Assembly (NCBI RefSeq): GCF_030682845.1
Contig: NZ_JAUXNK010000076.1
Location: forward strand, 1 to 55,881
DNA: 55,881 bases
Direction of reading: 5' to 3'
From: Methanolobus sp.
GTDB taxonomy: Archaea; Halobacteriota; Methanosarcinia; Methanosarcinales; Methanosarcinaceae
Shown: in pieces, positions 9,794 to 20,897 of the stretch
Position numbering within the stretch: position 1 is the first letter of the stretch
Layout of the letters: each line of letters begins with the position of its first letter
The notes under the pieces: generated by a model
Database searches by the model: none
The model's input: only the letters and a program-made list of their open reading frames with translations
What the model was told of the DNA's origin: nothing
Translations under genes and position numbers: made by a program

Positions 9794-12700
9794 ATGCACA
9801 AAAATGTACTATTCCTGTGGAGCCTAATAGTGCTCCTCCTCATCATTCCAATGGCCTGGGGCGATGAAAGTGGCACATATGAAAACGATAATGCAAACAT
9901 GATCCTTCTCAAAGCAGGCCCGATACATACAGATATTGTTTCCACTGCCAATGATCAGGAAATTGATGAGAATCCTGATGCATCCATTGCTTCTTACTCT
10001 GTTGACATGACAGAGACTGACGATAACCCTGGAAGTTACTACATTGTGCAGTTTAATGGCCCGGTGCTTGAAGAATGGAAGGGCGAACTTGCCGGGACCG
10101 GAGCTGTCCTGTTCGATTATATCCCAAATAATGCTTTTGTCGTGAGGATGGATCCTGCACAGAAAGAACAGGTGGATTCCCTTGATTTTGTGAAATGGAC
10201 AGGGGAATACAGGGCATCGTACAAACACCAGATCAATACAGGAAAGGTCGCAACCTTGTCAATGTCCCCATCATCCTATGATGCTGCAGACCTTATTGTA
10301 CTTATTTTTGACGAGAACGAAAGCCGGAATATACTGGAAAGGATTATTTCCATGGATGCGGACATCGTGGAAAGTTCCCCTCGCATCCTCAGGGTCAGGA
10401 TCGCCAGGGACATGATCAATGATCTTGCAGCCATCGAAGGCATCTGCTGGATCGAAGAATATGCAGTACCGGTCGTTTTCAATGACGTTGCCGCCGGGAT
10501 AATCAACTTGAACCCTGTCCACGAGAATTACAGACTGAACGGTACTGGGCAAATAGTTGCTGTGTGCGATACGGGGCTGGATACCGGGAATAAGAACACA
10601 GTGCATGAAGATGTCCGGGGGCGAATACTAGAGATTATTGACTACTCCAAGGATGGTGCTCTGGATTATGCCGGTCATGGGACACATGTTTCAGGATCCC
10701 TTATTGGTAATGGCTACCTGTCATCAGGAGACTATAAAGGGACAGCTCCGGGAGCCAAACTTGTATTTCAGGCAGCTCAAAAAGATACTGATTCTACTGC
10801 CTCAATGTCTGCCATTCCAGAAAATCTATCTAGAATGTTCCAAGATGCTTATGATGTAGAGGCTAGGATTCATAGCAACAGTTGGGGAGATATCACTAAG
10901 ATTGGGGAATATACCGCATATGCACAACAAGTAGACCAGTTCATGTGGGAACATCCGGACATGCTCATCCTCTTTGCTGCAGGCAATAAAGGAGTTGATA
11001 TCAACAAAGATGGAGTCATCGACAAAAAATCAATAATCAGCCCGGCAACTGCAAAGAATTGTATAACAGTGGGGGCTTCTGAGAATGAAAGATTCGATAT
11101 AGTCGCAAAATGGGGGACAAACTTTGGTAATCCTATCAATACTGACTACAGAGTTAACAATTCAGAGGGAATTGCAGCAACTAGTAGTCGTGGGCCTACC
11201 AAGGATAATCGAACCAAACCAGATTTAGTTGCTCCTGGAACATTCATAGCTTCTGCAAGATCCAGCTTAGCCACCTACTCAAGCTATGAGATAATCGATA
11301 ACAACTATGTATATATGACCGGTACCAGCATGGCCACCCCTCTGGTCGCGGGAGCAGCAGCGCTGACCAGACAATATTATACCGACATTGAGAAACTGAC
11401 AAGCCCGAGTGCTGCACTGATTAAAGCCACCCTGATCAACGGCGCCCACGATATGACTCCCGGACAATACGGCACGGGAAACACACAGGAGATCACAGGC
11501 CGGCCTGATAATTCACAGGGCTGGGGACGTGTTGACGTTGAGAATTCACTTTTCCCTGAGTATCCCAAGGTAACCGCATACCATGACCGGAGTGAAGGCC
11601 TGGTTACTTCACAAGCATGGAGCGCAGACTACGGTTACATCAAAGAAGGGGAAAAGCTCAGAGCAACACTTGTGTGGACCGACTATCCGGGTTCCCCCGC
11701 TTCCGGGAAGGCACTTGTTAACGACCTTGACCTCACGGTGACTGGCTCGGGAAACACATACTACGGAAACGGGGCACCTGAATCAATCAATAACATAGAA
11801 GCGGTGGATCTAGAAAGTACTTCATCCGGCAGTTATCAATTTACAGTGACCGGGATGAATGTACCACAAGGACCACAGCCTTTTGCGCTGGCCCTCTCCT
11901 TTACCTGTGATAATAGCGTATTCCCGGCGCATGACTCCAGTACATCAGAAAGTATGACCCTTGTAACAACCAATGTTGTGCATCCGGGAGGAGTGAACCT
12001 AAGCTCCATAAACATGGAGATTAATGGTGTACCTGTATCTTACACGAATTCGGCCATAAATGGCGGATACAAGATACAGCACGATACTTCCGTCCCATAC
12101 CAAAGCGGGGAATATAATGTGTCTGTGACGGCCCTGACAGCAAAAGGAAAGCCGTTCTCATATGGATGGAAATTCAATGTGGCAGTAGTTCCAAGCTCGG
12201 CTAAGTCTATTACAAGTTTCAGATTCAACGGGCTTGATCCGGATGTAGTGGGAGTGATTAACGAAGCATCGAAGACCATTACCCTGACAGTTCCCTATGG
12301 TACGGATGTCACTGCACTCGTACCCACGATAGTACACACCGGAGCAAGTATATCACCAAACACAGGAGTCGCCAGAAACTTTACAAACCCGGTAACATAC
12401 ACCGTGACTGCAGCAGACGGAACAACGCAAAGTTACACGGTTACTGTGACAGTAGCTCCAAGCCCGGCCAAGTCTATTACAAGTTTCAGATTCAACGGAC
12501 TTGACCCGGATGTTATTGGCACCATCAATGAAGCATCAAGAACCATTACTTTAACAGTTCCTTATGGTACGGATGTGACTGCTCTAGTACCGACGATAGT
12601 TCACACCGGCGCAAGTATATCACCAGACAGCGGAATTGCTAGGAGCTTCTCAAGCCCGGTAACATACACTGTAACAGCAGCAGACAGGACAACGCAAAGT

Positions 12701-13975
12701 TATACAGTTACTGTGACAGTAGCTCCAAGCCCAGCTAAATCTATTACAAGTTTCAGATTCAACAGTTTCGATCCGGATGTAGTGGGAGTGATTAACGAAG
12801 CATCAAGAACCATTACATTGACAGTTCCCTATGGTACGGATGTCACTGCACTTGTACCCACGATAGTACACACCGGAGCAAGCGTCTCCCCCAACACAGG
12901 AGTCGCCAGAAACTTTACAAACCCGGTAACATACACCGTGACTGCAGCAGACGGGACAACGCAAAGTTACACGGTTACTGTGACAGTAGCTCCCGATGGA
13001 CATTATTCTATTGAAATAGGACCTGTCATTGGTGGTAACGCAAATGTGAATGCTGACAAGGTATCCGCAGCAGAAAATGAAAATGTGAGTATTAATATCT
13101 CTAACATTGAGGACGGCAAAATGTTTTCCTCAATCAGTGTGGCAGGAAATAGCGGAACTGTGCAGATAAACACAATCAGTTCGGGGGCCAGCTACTCGTT
13201 TTTAATGCCGGCTGAGAATGTAACTGTGGAAGTTACACTGACTGAACAGTCCGCAACAACTCCCACAACCAGCAGTGGTGGCGGAGGCGGTGGGGGAGGT
13301 GGTTCCACCGGAGAAAAGACAGAGAATATATTATTGAAAGACGTAAGTTCAGTCTTTGTTGGCAAGGATGCCGTCAGGTTTGACTTCAAAAACCCTGACA
13401 GCGACATACAGTATATAGAGTATACCTCCCTGAAGAACTCGGGAACCATAACTGCAACCATAGAAATGTTAAAGGATCGCTCCATCTTTGCCATTTCGTC
13501 GCCTGAGGGAACCGTGTACAGGCACGTAAATATCTGGGTGGGGAAAACCGGATATGCCACCGAGGCAAACATTATTGATCCAGCAATTGTATTCAGAGTT
13601 GATAATAGTTGGATAAGCAGCAATAACATAGATCCGGCCTCTATTAATCTTAACAGGTACAGTGACGGTGCGTGGAGCAAACTGCCCACCGAACAGACAG
13701 GTTCGGACGCAGATTTCCTATACTTCAAGGCAGTAACACCGGGCTTTTCTCCTTTTGCTATCACAGGTGAAAGCTTCGAAAATGAATCAACACTACACAG
13801 CACATCTGAGGCACTGTTCTCAACAGACTCTGCAGAGAACAAAGTAGGTGCCCTGGATGGTTCCAGTGACCCAAAAGCAAATGGAGCTCAAGCCGAGAGA
13901 ACATTACCCGCTCTTTCTGTTACTGTCACATTGATAATAGTGCTCTTTGCCTGCTTCCTCCCTAGGAAGCAGTAA
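9794..13975 (+). CDS. Secreted subtilisin-like (S8) protease with three Ig-like repeats and PGF-pre-PGF domain
   Basis: The product has 1393 residues. A signal peptide (residues 1-23) is followed by a propeptide-like region to about 240 and the S8 catalytic domain. The triad is Asp259 (VAVCDTGLDTG), His295 (GHGTHVSG) and Ser512 (TGTSMATPLVAG), with oxyanion Asn398 (FAAGNKG). A jelly-roll domain follows, then three 89-residue beta-sandwich repeats, a run of nine glycines and a PGF-pre-PGF domain ending TPGFSPFAITGE. A final hydrophobic helix ends in LPRKQ. PGF-pre-PGF domains are typical of methanosarcinal surface proteins. The likely role is processing of extracellular or S-layer proteins, or peptide scavenging. 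The neighbouring gene is a paralogue. The C-terminal helix suggests anchoring, but there is no standard PGF-CTERM motif. Confidence 0.92.
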   Translation: MHKNVLFLWSLIVLLLIIPMAWGDESGTYENDNANMILLKAGPIHTDIVSTANDQEIDENPDASIASYSVDMTETDDNPGSYYIVQFNGPVLEEWKGELAGTGAVLFDYIPNNAFVVRMDPAQKEQVDSLDFVKWTGEYRASYKHQINTGKVATLSMSPSSYDAADLIVLIFDENESRNILERIISMDADIVESSPRILRVRIARDMINDLAAIEGICWIEEYAVPVVFNDVAAGIINLNPVHENYRLNGTGQIVAVCDTGLDTGNKNTVHEDVRGRILEIIDYSKDGALDYAGHGTHVSGSLIGNGYLSSGDYKGTAPGAKLVFQAAQKDTDSTASMSAIPENLSRMFQDAYDVEARIHSNSWGDITKIGEYTAYAQQVDQFMWEHPDMLILFAAGNKGVDINKDGVIDKKSIISPATAKNCITVGASENERFDIVAKWGTNFGNPINTDYRVNNSEGIAATSSRGPTKDNRTKPDLVAPGTFIASARSSLATYSSYEIIDNNYVYMTGTSMATPLVAGAAALTRQYYTDIEKLTSPSAALIKATLINGAHDMTPGQYGTGNTQEITGRPDNSQGWGRVDVENSLFPEYPKVTAYHDRSEGLVTSQAWSADYGYIKEGEKLRATLVWTDYPGSPASGKALVNDLDLTVTGSGNTYYGNGAPESINNIEAVDLESTSSGSYQFTVTGMNVPQGPQPFALALSFTCDNSVFPAHDSSTSESMTLVTTNVVHPGGVNLSSINMEINGVPVSYTNSAINGGYKIQHDTSVPYQSGEYNVSVTALTAKGKPFSYGWKFNVAVVPSSAKSITSFRFNGLDPDVVGVINEASKTITLTVPYGTDVTALVPTIVHTGASISPNTGVARNFTNPVTYTVTAADGTTQSYTVTVTVAPSPAKSITSFRFNGLDPDVIGTINEASRTITLTVPYGTDVTALVPTIVHTGASISPDSGIARSFSSPVTYTVTAADRTTQSYTVTVTVAPSPAKSITSFRFNSFDPDVVGVINEASRTITLTVPYGTDVTALVPTIVHTGASVSPNTGVARNFTNPVTYTVTAADGTTQSYTVTVTVAPDGHYSIEIGPVIGGNANVNADKVSAAENENVSINISNIEDGKMFSSISVAGNSGTVQINTISSGASYSFLMPAENVTVEVTLTEQSATTPTTSSGGGGGGGGGSTGEKTENILLKDVSSVFVGKDAVRFDFKNPDSDIQYIEYTSLKNSGTITATIEMLKDRSIFAISSPEGTVYRHVNIWVGKTGYATEANIIDPAIVFRVDNSWISSNNIDPASINLNRYSDGAWSKLPTEQTGSDADFLYFKAVTPGFSPFAITGESFENESTLHSTSEALFSTDSAENKVGALDGSSDPKANGAQAERTLPALSVTVTLIIVLFACFLPRKQ
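12200..13000 (+). repeat. Three tandem 267-bp repeats inside the first subtilase gene
   Basis: The units begin at 12200, 12467 and 12734 and each encodes 89 residues starting AKSITSFRFN and ending TQSYTVTVTVAPS. They resemble Ig-like beta-sandwich modules found in many bacterial surface proteins (VPYGTDVTALVPTIVHTGAS core). Units 1 and 3 are nearly identical at DNA level, especially in their second halves. Unit 2 differs at many silent and replacement sites. Confidence 0.9.
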
Positions 13976-14000
13976 CTCTTTTTCTAACTTTTTTCCAGCA
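13976..14000 (+). terminator. Oligo-T tracts after the first subtilase
   Basis: Two T runs (CTTTTTC and CTTTTTTCC) directly follow the stop codon, a common archaeal termination signal. The remaining bases up to 14107 are AT-rich and contain TATA-like sequence near 14083-14092, likely the promoter of the next gene. Confidence 0.45.
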
Positions 14001-14107
14001 GGTTCACTGCAGAACAGTATTACTTAATTTATTATATTGAGCAGCACAAATAAATATACTATTAATATTATATCTATTTTTGATATATAATCTATGGATG
14101 TAGGCTT

Positions 14108-17100
14108 ATGCGTACTAAAAACAAGATTCTCATTACGCTTATTCTGATAACTCTAACAACTTCTCTGTGTGCTGCAGGAAGTACATATAATCCAGATTTT
14201 AATGATGGTGGCCTACTCCTCTTAAAAGCCGGGTATGTGGATACAGGCATCACAAAGGATCCCGGGATGAAAAATGATGAGCATGAGCCCACGGCTTTCA
14301 CCACCCAATCCATGGATAATGAGGAAAAGTACTATATTGTGCAGTTCAGCGGCCCCATCCAGGGGACATGGAAGCAGGAGGTGATATCTCAAGGAGCTTC
14401 TATCTACAATTATGTTCCAAACAACGCATTTGTCTTCAGGATGAATGAAAGTGTAAAGAACCAAGTATATTCACTTGAATTTGTCAAATGGATTGGCGAG
14501 TACAAGCCTTCTTACAAATATATCCCTGAATTGGTAGATCAGGAAAATGTACAAATCTCAGGTTCAGGGTCGGAATCTAAGAATACATATCATTTGCTGC
14601 TTTTCTCCTCAGCTGAACGGGAAAATGTGATCGATGCGATAATAGCACTCGACGGGGATGTTCTCTCAGGCTCAGGAAACATATTGAAAGTACAAATCCC
14701 TGCATCAAGACTGCCTGATGTGGCTTCAATAGATGATGTCAGCTGGATTGAAGAATACCTGCAGCCAGAGATCCTTAATGATGTAGCTGCGGATATCATC
14801 ACTGTGCACACCGTACGCAACAATTACGGACTGAAGGGTAATGGACAGATAGTAGCTGTGTGTGACACGGGGCTTGATACTGGTGTGAATGATAGCACAA
14901 TGCACAAAGACTTTGGGGGCAGAATTAAAACAATCATCGATTACTCTAATGATGGTGCCGGTGACGACGATGGGCATGGTACACATGTAACTGGATCTGT
15001 TCTTGGAAGTGGATGGCGATCAAATGGATTGTACGTAGGAATGGCTCCTGAAGCAAGACTTGTATTTCAAGCGGTAGGAGATAAAAATGGAAATCTAGTT
15101 GGAATAACAAAAAATAATCTTAATGATATCCTCCAGGATGCATACACTCAGGGTGCAAGAATTCATACAAATAGCTGGGGAAATATATCATCAAGAGGAT
15201 CATACGATGCATTTTCACTCACAGTAGATGCTTTCATGTGGGAACACCCTGACATGCTAATTGTTTGCGCTGCTGGTAACAACGGTCAGTTAGGAAATAC
15301 GACTATAGTTTCACCGGGAACGGCAAAAAATGCACTCACTGTCGGGGCCTCGGAAAATTATAGACCATCCTACACTATTTCTGACAATATAAACGAAATT
15401 GCCTACTTTAGCAGTCGTGGTCCTACTGAGGATAATCGAATCAAACCGGATTTAGTTGCACCCGGGACACGTATCCTCTCTACTAAATCCAGTTTAACCA
15501 CTGGCAATTTCAATGAATATTATACATATATGAGTGGTACAAGCATGGCAACACCTATTGTCGCCGGAACTGCTGCACTTGTAAGGCAATACTATATAGA
15601 TATTGAAGGACTGCCAAACCCAAGCGCTGCACTGATTAAAGCCACATTGATAAACGGCGCCTATGATATGAGTTATGCACCTTCCGGAACGGCATTTTCA
15701 GGCTGGCCGGATGAATTTCAGGGTTGGGGACGTGTCGATCTTGAAAATTCGATATTTCCTCAAAACTCCCTGGCTGTAAAATACAATGATAGTGTCAGAC
15801 TAAACAACATAAGTGATTCCTGGAATGTAACTTATAATGTAAAATATACAACACAACCCCTTAGAATAACACTTTTGTGGACTGATTACCCAGGAAATAT
15901 ATCTGTAGTCAAGCAACTTGTTAATGATCTTGATCTCATAGTCGTAGGACCGAGTGGAAAGAGGGATTTCGGGAATGGAGAAGAAGCTGATAGAGTAAAC
16001 AATGTGGAGTCTGTTTGGATACCAAACCCCGAGGTAGGAACTTATAAAATATATGTTAATGTCAGCAATATTCCACAGGGTCCACAGGATTTCTCTCTGG
16101 TTGTGTCTTTTAAAGAGGATAATGAGATTACAATTAAAGGGGTAAATGAGGATGAACTTGTTCTGAATCACAGTACTGACATCAATATAAGTAGCCGCAA
16201 ATATAGTGATATTTGGTATAACACAGATAACGGAGCAAACTCCACGGCAGTCAGAGCATATCATCTCAACACCACTCTTGACCTCACAGATGGAAGCCAT
16301 AATATAACGGTGTTTGCACGAGAGATGGGAGGAGAGACAATCTCCACCACCGTCAACTTCACCGTTTTTGCAAGCCAGCCTGTCATCGCCTCACCTGCCT
16401 CAGGAACAATATACTACCTGCTGCCCGATAACAGCTTTAATATAAGCGGCACTGCTGGAATAGCGACCAATGTTTCGGTTTATGTTAACGGAGTAATCAC
16501 CAACAGTTATAATCCCGTCTCAAACGGAGTATTCAACATTAACAATATTCTGCTTTTGAATGGCACAAACACCGTGAACGTTACTTCCATCCTTAACTAT
16601 TCAGAGAAGAAATACTTCAGCCCCAATACCACCATATACCTGAGCGTTGGAGAGATTTTCCTCACCTATGGAACTGATGAAGCAACACTTCCGGTTCCCG
16701 GGATTGGAAGTGTCCCCTACCCAACCCTCAACTTCAACATAACCGGCACATCCGCCAATCCAGGAGGCCTGGCCGCTGCTGTTGTCAGAGGACAGGACCC
16801 TTGCAGCGGGTCCAGTTTTGCAGGCCCTGCTATTGATATAAGAGTAATGAATGGCTCTGAGCCTGTTAATTCATACCAGTTTGAAAGAAACGTATCCCTG
16901 AGGATTGGATACGATTCGGCCTTTGAGGGTGATGCAGGCAAACTTACTATTGCATGGTATGACCCTGATAAAGGAATCTGGGTGCCGTTCAGAAGTGTGG
17001 TTAATAGTTCCACACATACCCTCACAACGAACATCACGCACCTGAGCATATATGCTCCCCTTGAGGACAACACTGCGCCCGTTATCAGCGGTCTCTCAAG

Positions 17101-18031
17101 CTCAAGTACTACTACATCAGTCACCCTTACATGGCAGAACTCACCTGATACAGACTATGTAGAGATCAGAAGGAATGGTGTTCCTCTTACTACCATTTCT
17201 GGCTCGACTTTAACTGACAGCGGACTGCCTGAAGGCACCACCCACATCTACAGCCTCAGAGCAACCGATTTCGTTGATAACAGCGGGGAATGGTACAATA
17301 TCAGTGTAACAACAGGCCAGACCGCTTTAGCGGTCTCTGGAGGAGGAGGCGGTGGCGGAGGCTCCAGCGGAGAGAGTGCAGAGAACATCCTCTTCAAGGA
17401 TGTACTTTCTGTCAACACCATGAAGGACATGGTCACCGAGTTTGAGTTTGACAACGGGATGAATGACATACAGTATATAAGATACCTGTCACTCAAGAAC
17501 TCTGGCAAGATCAGCACTACCATTGAAGTACTGAAGAGCACATCCGGTTTTGCAACGAGCGCAGCCCCGGACATCACCTACCGGAATATCAACATCTGGG
17601 TCGGCAAGACTGGATACGCGACAGAGGGCAATATAAAGGACCCTGTAATCGGCTTGCGCGTCAGCAGGGAATGGGTACTTAACAATGCCATTGACCCCTA
17701 CACCATAAGGCTCAACAGGTACTACGGAGGGTCCTGGGAAGAGCTTGTCACGGAACAGACAGGCTCTGATGACAGTTATCTCTATTTCGAGGCAAAAACC
17801 CCCGGATTCTCGCCCTTTTCAATCACGGGTAAGCAGTTCGCACTTGCCACGCAGGGAGGAGAGCCTGATGCCCTTCTGCAGGAAATGGAAGCTAACACAG
17901 TGTCTCTGGTGTTGGGTGAGAAATATGACAGCGCAGGCATTGGAATGTATGTGCTTCCGGGTGCAGTTCTGGGGCTCTCCGGTATCACACTCACAGCCTA
18001 TTATTTATTCAGAAGAAGACAGCAAAATTAA
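14108..18031 (+). CDS. Secreted subtilisin-like (S8) protease with FN3 and PGF-pre-PGF domains
   Basis: The product has 1307 residues and is a paralogue of the preceding protease. The signal peptide covers residues 1-23 (ending TTSLCAAGS). The catalytic triad is Asp253 (VCDTGLDTG), His290 (GHGTHVTG) and Ser479 (SGTSMATPIVAG), with oxyanion Asn391 (CAAGNNG). After the catalytic and jelly-roll domains the architecture differs from its neighbour: Ig-like segments, then an FN3-like domain (TTTSVTLTWQNSPDTDYVEI) encoded near 17077-17320, then a poly-Gly linker. The PGF-pre-PGF domain ends TPGFSPFSITGK. The C-terminus is one membrane helix with a basic tail (FRRRQQN), so the enzyme should be tethered to the outer face of the membrane. 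The substrate is unknown. Confidence 0.92.
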   Translation: MRTKNKILITLILITLTTSLCAAGSTYNPDFNDGGLLLLKAGYVDTGITKDPGMKNDEHEPTAFTTQSMDNEEKYYIVQFSGPIQGTWKQEVISQGASIYNYVPNNAFVFRMNESVKNQVYSLEFVKWIGEYKPSYKYIPELVDQENVQISGSGSESKNTYHLLLFSSAERENVIDAIIALDGDVLSGSGNILKVQIPASRLPDVASIDDVSWIEEYLQPEILNDVAADIITVHTVRNNYGLKGNGQIVAVCDTGLDTGVNDSTMHKDFGGRIKTIIDYSNDGAGDDDGHGTHVTGSVLGSGWRSNGLYVGMAPEARLVFQAVGDKNGNLVGITKNNLNDILQDAYTQGARIHTNSWGNISSRGSYDAFSLTVDAFMWEHPDMLIVCAAGNNGQLGNTTIVSPGTAKNALTVGASENYRPSYTISDNINEIAYFSSRGPTEDNRIKPDLVAPGTRILSTKSSLTTGNFNEYYTYMSGTSMATPIVAGTAALVRQYYIDIEGLPNPSAALIKATLINGAYDMSYAPSGTAFSGWPDEFQGWGRVDLENSIFPQNSLAVKYNDSVRLNNISDSWNVTYNVKYTTQPLRITLLWTDYPGNISVVKQLVNDLDLIVVGPSGKRDFGNGEEADRVNNVESVWIPNPEVGTYKIYVNVSNIPQGPQDFSLVVSFKEDNEITIKGVNEDELVLNHSTDINISSRKYSDIWYNTDNGANSTAVRAYHLNTTLDLTDGSHNITVFAREMGGETISTTVNFTVFASQPVIASPASGTIYYLLPDNSFNISGTAGIATNVSVYVNGVITNSYNPVSNGVFNINNILLLNGTNTVNVTSILNYSEKKYFSPNTTIYLSVGEIFLTYGTDEATLPVPGIGSVPYPTLNFNITGTSANPGGLAAAVVRGQDPCSGSSFAGPAIDIRVMNGSEPVNSYQFERNVSLRIGYDSAFEGDAGKLTIAWYDPDKGIWVPFRSVVNSSTHTLTTNITHLSIYAPLEDNTAPVISGLSSSSTTTSVTLTWQNSPDTDYVEIRRNGVPLTTISGSTLTDSGLPEGTTHIYSLRATDFVDNSGEWYNISVTTGQTALAVSGGGGGGGGSSGESAENILFKDVLSVNTMKDMVTEFEFDNGMNDIQYIRYLSLKNSGKISTTIEVLKSTSGFATSAAPDITYRNINIWVGKTGYATEGNIKDPVIGLRVSREWVLNNAIDPYTIRLNRYYGGSWEELVTEQTGSDDSYLYFEAKTPGFSPFSITGKQFALATQGGEPDALLQEMEANTVSLVLGEKYDSAGIGMYVLPGAVLGLSGITLTAYYLFRRRQQN

Positions 18032-18066
18032 TATTATGAAGCTGACCATTAAGCGCTGGAGAATAG

Positions 18067-19062
<996 letters not shown>

Positions 19063-19067
19063 TCGTG

Positions 19068-19676
19068 ATGATAGTAAGCGAAGAGAATGTTGACGGGGAT
19101 ATAATGGAGCTTACAAATGGCGCAGAAGCAACTGTGAGGATAGAAGACGGATGTGTCGTCAAGGAGAGAATCCAAAAGAGGTACCGCCTCCGAGAGCTGG
19201 ATGAGCGTATCAGGAAAGAGAGGACAAAGGCCGAAAGCCGCCTCATATCGGAAGCAAGGCGTCTTGGGATACCCACACCAATCATCTATGATCTGGAGAA
19301 CTCGGTCATAAGGATGCAATATATCCCCGGAACACCGCTGAAGCATGTCATCAATGAAGAACTGAGCGAGCGCCTCGGGAGACTTGTTGGGCTCCTGCAC
19401 ACCGGGGGGATCATACATGGTGACCTGACCACATCGAACCTCATACTTTACAAAGACCGCCTCTACATGATAGACTTCGGGCTGTCTTTCATGAATTCCG
19501 GCGTCGAGGCAAGGGGCGTGGATGTACATGTGCTTTTCCAGACTTTTGAGAGCAGCCATCGGGACCATGAATCACTGATACAGGCTTTCTGTCATGGATA
19601 CAGGCAAGCTTTTACAGGCGCTGACGAAGTGCTTGTAAGGGTTACAGAGATAGAGAAGAGAGGAAGATATGCGTAA
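19068..19676 (+). CDS. bud32: Bud32 (PRPK-family) kinase/ATPase subunit of KEOPS
   Basis: Bud32 is the small atypical kinase-fold ATPase that binds Kae1 and supports tRNA t6A formation. The product is about 202 residues. It shows VVKERIQKRYR (ATP-binding lysine region), the catalytic HGDLTTSN loop and the DFGLS metal-binding motif, all standard for the family. Candidate starts are GTG 19059, GTG 19065 and ATG 19068. ATG 19068 is preferred because GGAG, at the end of kae1, lies 8 bases upstream. The 3' end overlaps rdgB by 8 bases, giving a tight kae1-bud32-rdgB operon. Confidence 0.94.
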   Translation: MIVSEENVDGDIMELTNGAEATVRIEDGCVVKERIQKRYRLRELDERIRKERTKAESRLISEARRLGIPTPIIYDLENSVIRMQYIPGTPLKHVINEELSERLGRLVGLLHTGGIIHGDLTTSNLILYKDRLYMIDFGLSFMNSGVEARGVDVHVLFQTFESSHRDHESLIQAFCHGYRQAFTGADEVLVRVTEIEKRGRYA

Positions 19677-20214
19677 GATCGTTTTTGTTACAGGTAACAA
19701 GGGTAAGTTAAGGGAAGCCAGAGATATACTCGGTGCTAAAGAAATAGAAGTAGTCCAGAACAGTGATGGCTATCCTGAACTCCAGGAAGATGAGCTTGAG
19801 CCTATAGCAGCCTATGGGGCGAGATGGGTGGCCGATAAACTTGGAATGCCTGTGATGGTGGATGATTCCGGGCTTTTCATAAAGGCCCTCAACGGATTTC
19901 CCGGACCTTATTCCGCCTTCGTGGAAGAGCACCTGGGCAACAAGAGAGTCCTTAAGCTGATGGAAGATGAAGGGGACAGGGCCGCAGTCTTCAAATCAGT
20001 TATAGGCTACTGTGAACCTGGTAAAGAGCCCATGGTGTTTGCCGGAACGGTCGAAGGGAAGATCGCATTTGAAGAGCGCGGGACAGGCGGATTCGGATAT
20101 GATCCCATTTTTGAATACAAGGGGATGACCTTTGGTGAACTTGGTGACGAAGAAAAGAACAAAGTGTCACATCGCAGAAGAGCACTGGACAAGTTCTGTG
20201 AATGGCTCGACTAA
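19669..20214 (+). CDS. rdgB: RdgB/HAM1-type XTP/dITP pyrophosphatase
   Basis: This enzyme hydrolyses non-canonical purine nucleoside triphosphates (XTP, ITP, dITP) to monophosphates and pyrophosphate, keeping them out of RNA and DNA. The product has 181 residues. It shows the N-terminal FVTGNKGKLREA motif, the acidic VMVDDSGLFI segment and the C-terminal GTGGFGYDPIF and SHRRRAL motifs of the Ham1 family. The ATG overlaps the end of bud32 by 8 bases. Confidence 0.95.
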   Translation: MRKIVFVTGNKGKLREARDILGAKEIEVVQNSDGYPELQEDELEPIAAYGARWVADKLGMPVMVDDSGLFIKALNGFPGPYSAFVEEHLGNKRVLKLMEDEGDRAAVFKSVIGYCEPGKEPMVFAGTVEGKIAFEERGTGGFGYDPIFEYKGMTFGELGDEEKNKVSHRRRALDKFCEWLD

Positions 20215-20226
20215 CAGAGGGATTGT

Positions 20227-20808
20227 GTGAAAGAACAGGGACTTCTTCGGGATACAAGAGCTATAGACACTGTTCCCCTTAAGATGGTATTTTATCTGGC
20301 CCTTACAGGAACTATCCTTGTGCTTGTTGCTGTGTCCTGGAGTAACATATCACCTTTTTTTAGAGGATATCAAGCCCAAGAACAGCTCAATGACCTGTCG
20401 GTTGAGCTACTATCAATCCAGAGGGGATATGCCAGGAACCTGGAAGAAGTAGGAAGCACTGCAGGTTCAATGTGCACGGTCCGGCTGTCACTGCCGGACA
20501 ACGTCAGATACCTTGCTTTGGGTGTTGACCCTGACCCCGATGTTGATGGGAACCTGAGTAACACTGCATGGATGACTGAGAACAATACAATGCTCATCCA
20601 GTATAATAACGGGGTCAGAAACCGCTTTATCATCGAGGGTGAGCACATCAGGTTCAGGCAGGGCAGTCTCACTGCTAAAGGAAGCTGGGGACTGGACCCA
20701 TATTCAACCAAGGACAATATGGGAATTGTTATAGAGAATCCAGTTAATGGTGATTATATATTTGAACTGGTATTTGCAGGTGAAAAATATACGCTATCAC
20801 ATTTCTGA
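20227..20808 (+). CDS. Small membrane-anchored protein of unknown function
   Basis: The product has 193 residues and I do not recognise its family. One transmembrane helix (about residues 20-38, VFYLALTGTILVLVAV) is followed by a soluble domain with beta-strand patterns and one cysteine, probably outside the cell. The fold resembles the layout of pilin or archaellum accessory proteins, but there is no clear class III signal. The start GTG 20227 is chosen because GAGGGA lies 4 bases upstream. The gene is 12 bases after rdgB and may be the last gene of that operon. It converges on the archaellin gene. Confidence 0.7.
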   Translation: MKEQGLLRDTRAIDTVPLKMVFYLALTGTILVLVAVSWSNISPFFRGYQAQEQLNDLSVELLSIQRGYARNLEEVGSTAGSMCTVRLSLPDNVRYLALGVDPDPDVDGNLSNTAWMTENNTMLIQYNNGVRNRFIIEGEHIRFRQGSLTAKGSWGLDPYSTKDNMGIVIENPVNGDYIFELVFAGEKYTLSHF

Positions 20809-20897
20809 AATTCACTACATTGACCGTACCTGAGACCTTTTTAAGCAACTTAACAAAAAGACAGTGGTGAAAGTATATAATTAACGAATGGATACTT

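Noticed and set aside
12200-13000. CRISPR-like or mobile repeat array
   Set aside because: The 267-bp units keep the reading frame and encode whole protein modules, with no unique spacers between.
13192-13842. Long antisense open frame with a poly-proline run inside the first subtilase
   Set aside because: It is the shadow of the glycine-rich linker on the other strand. The sense frame has domains and motifs throughout.
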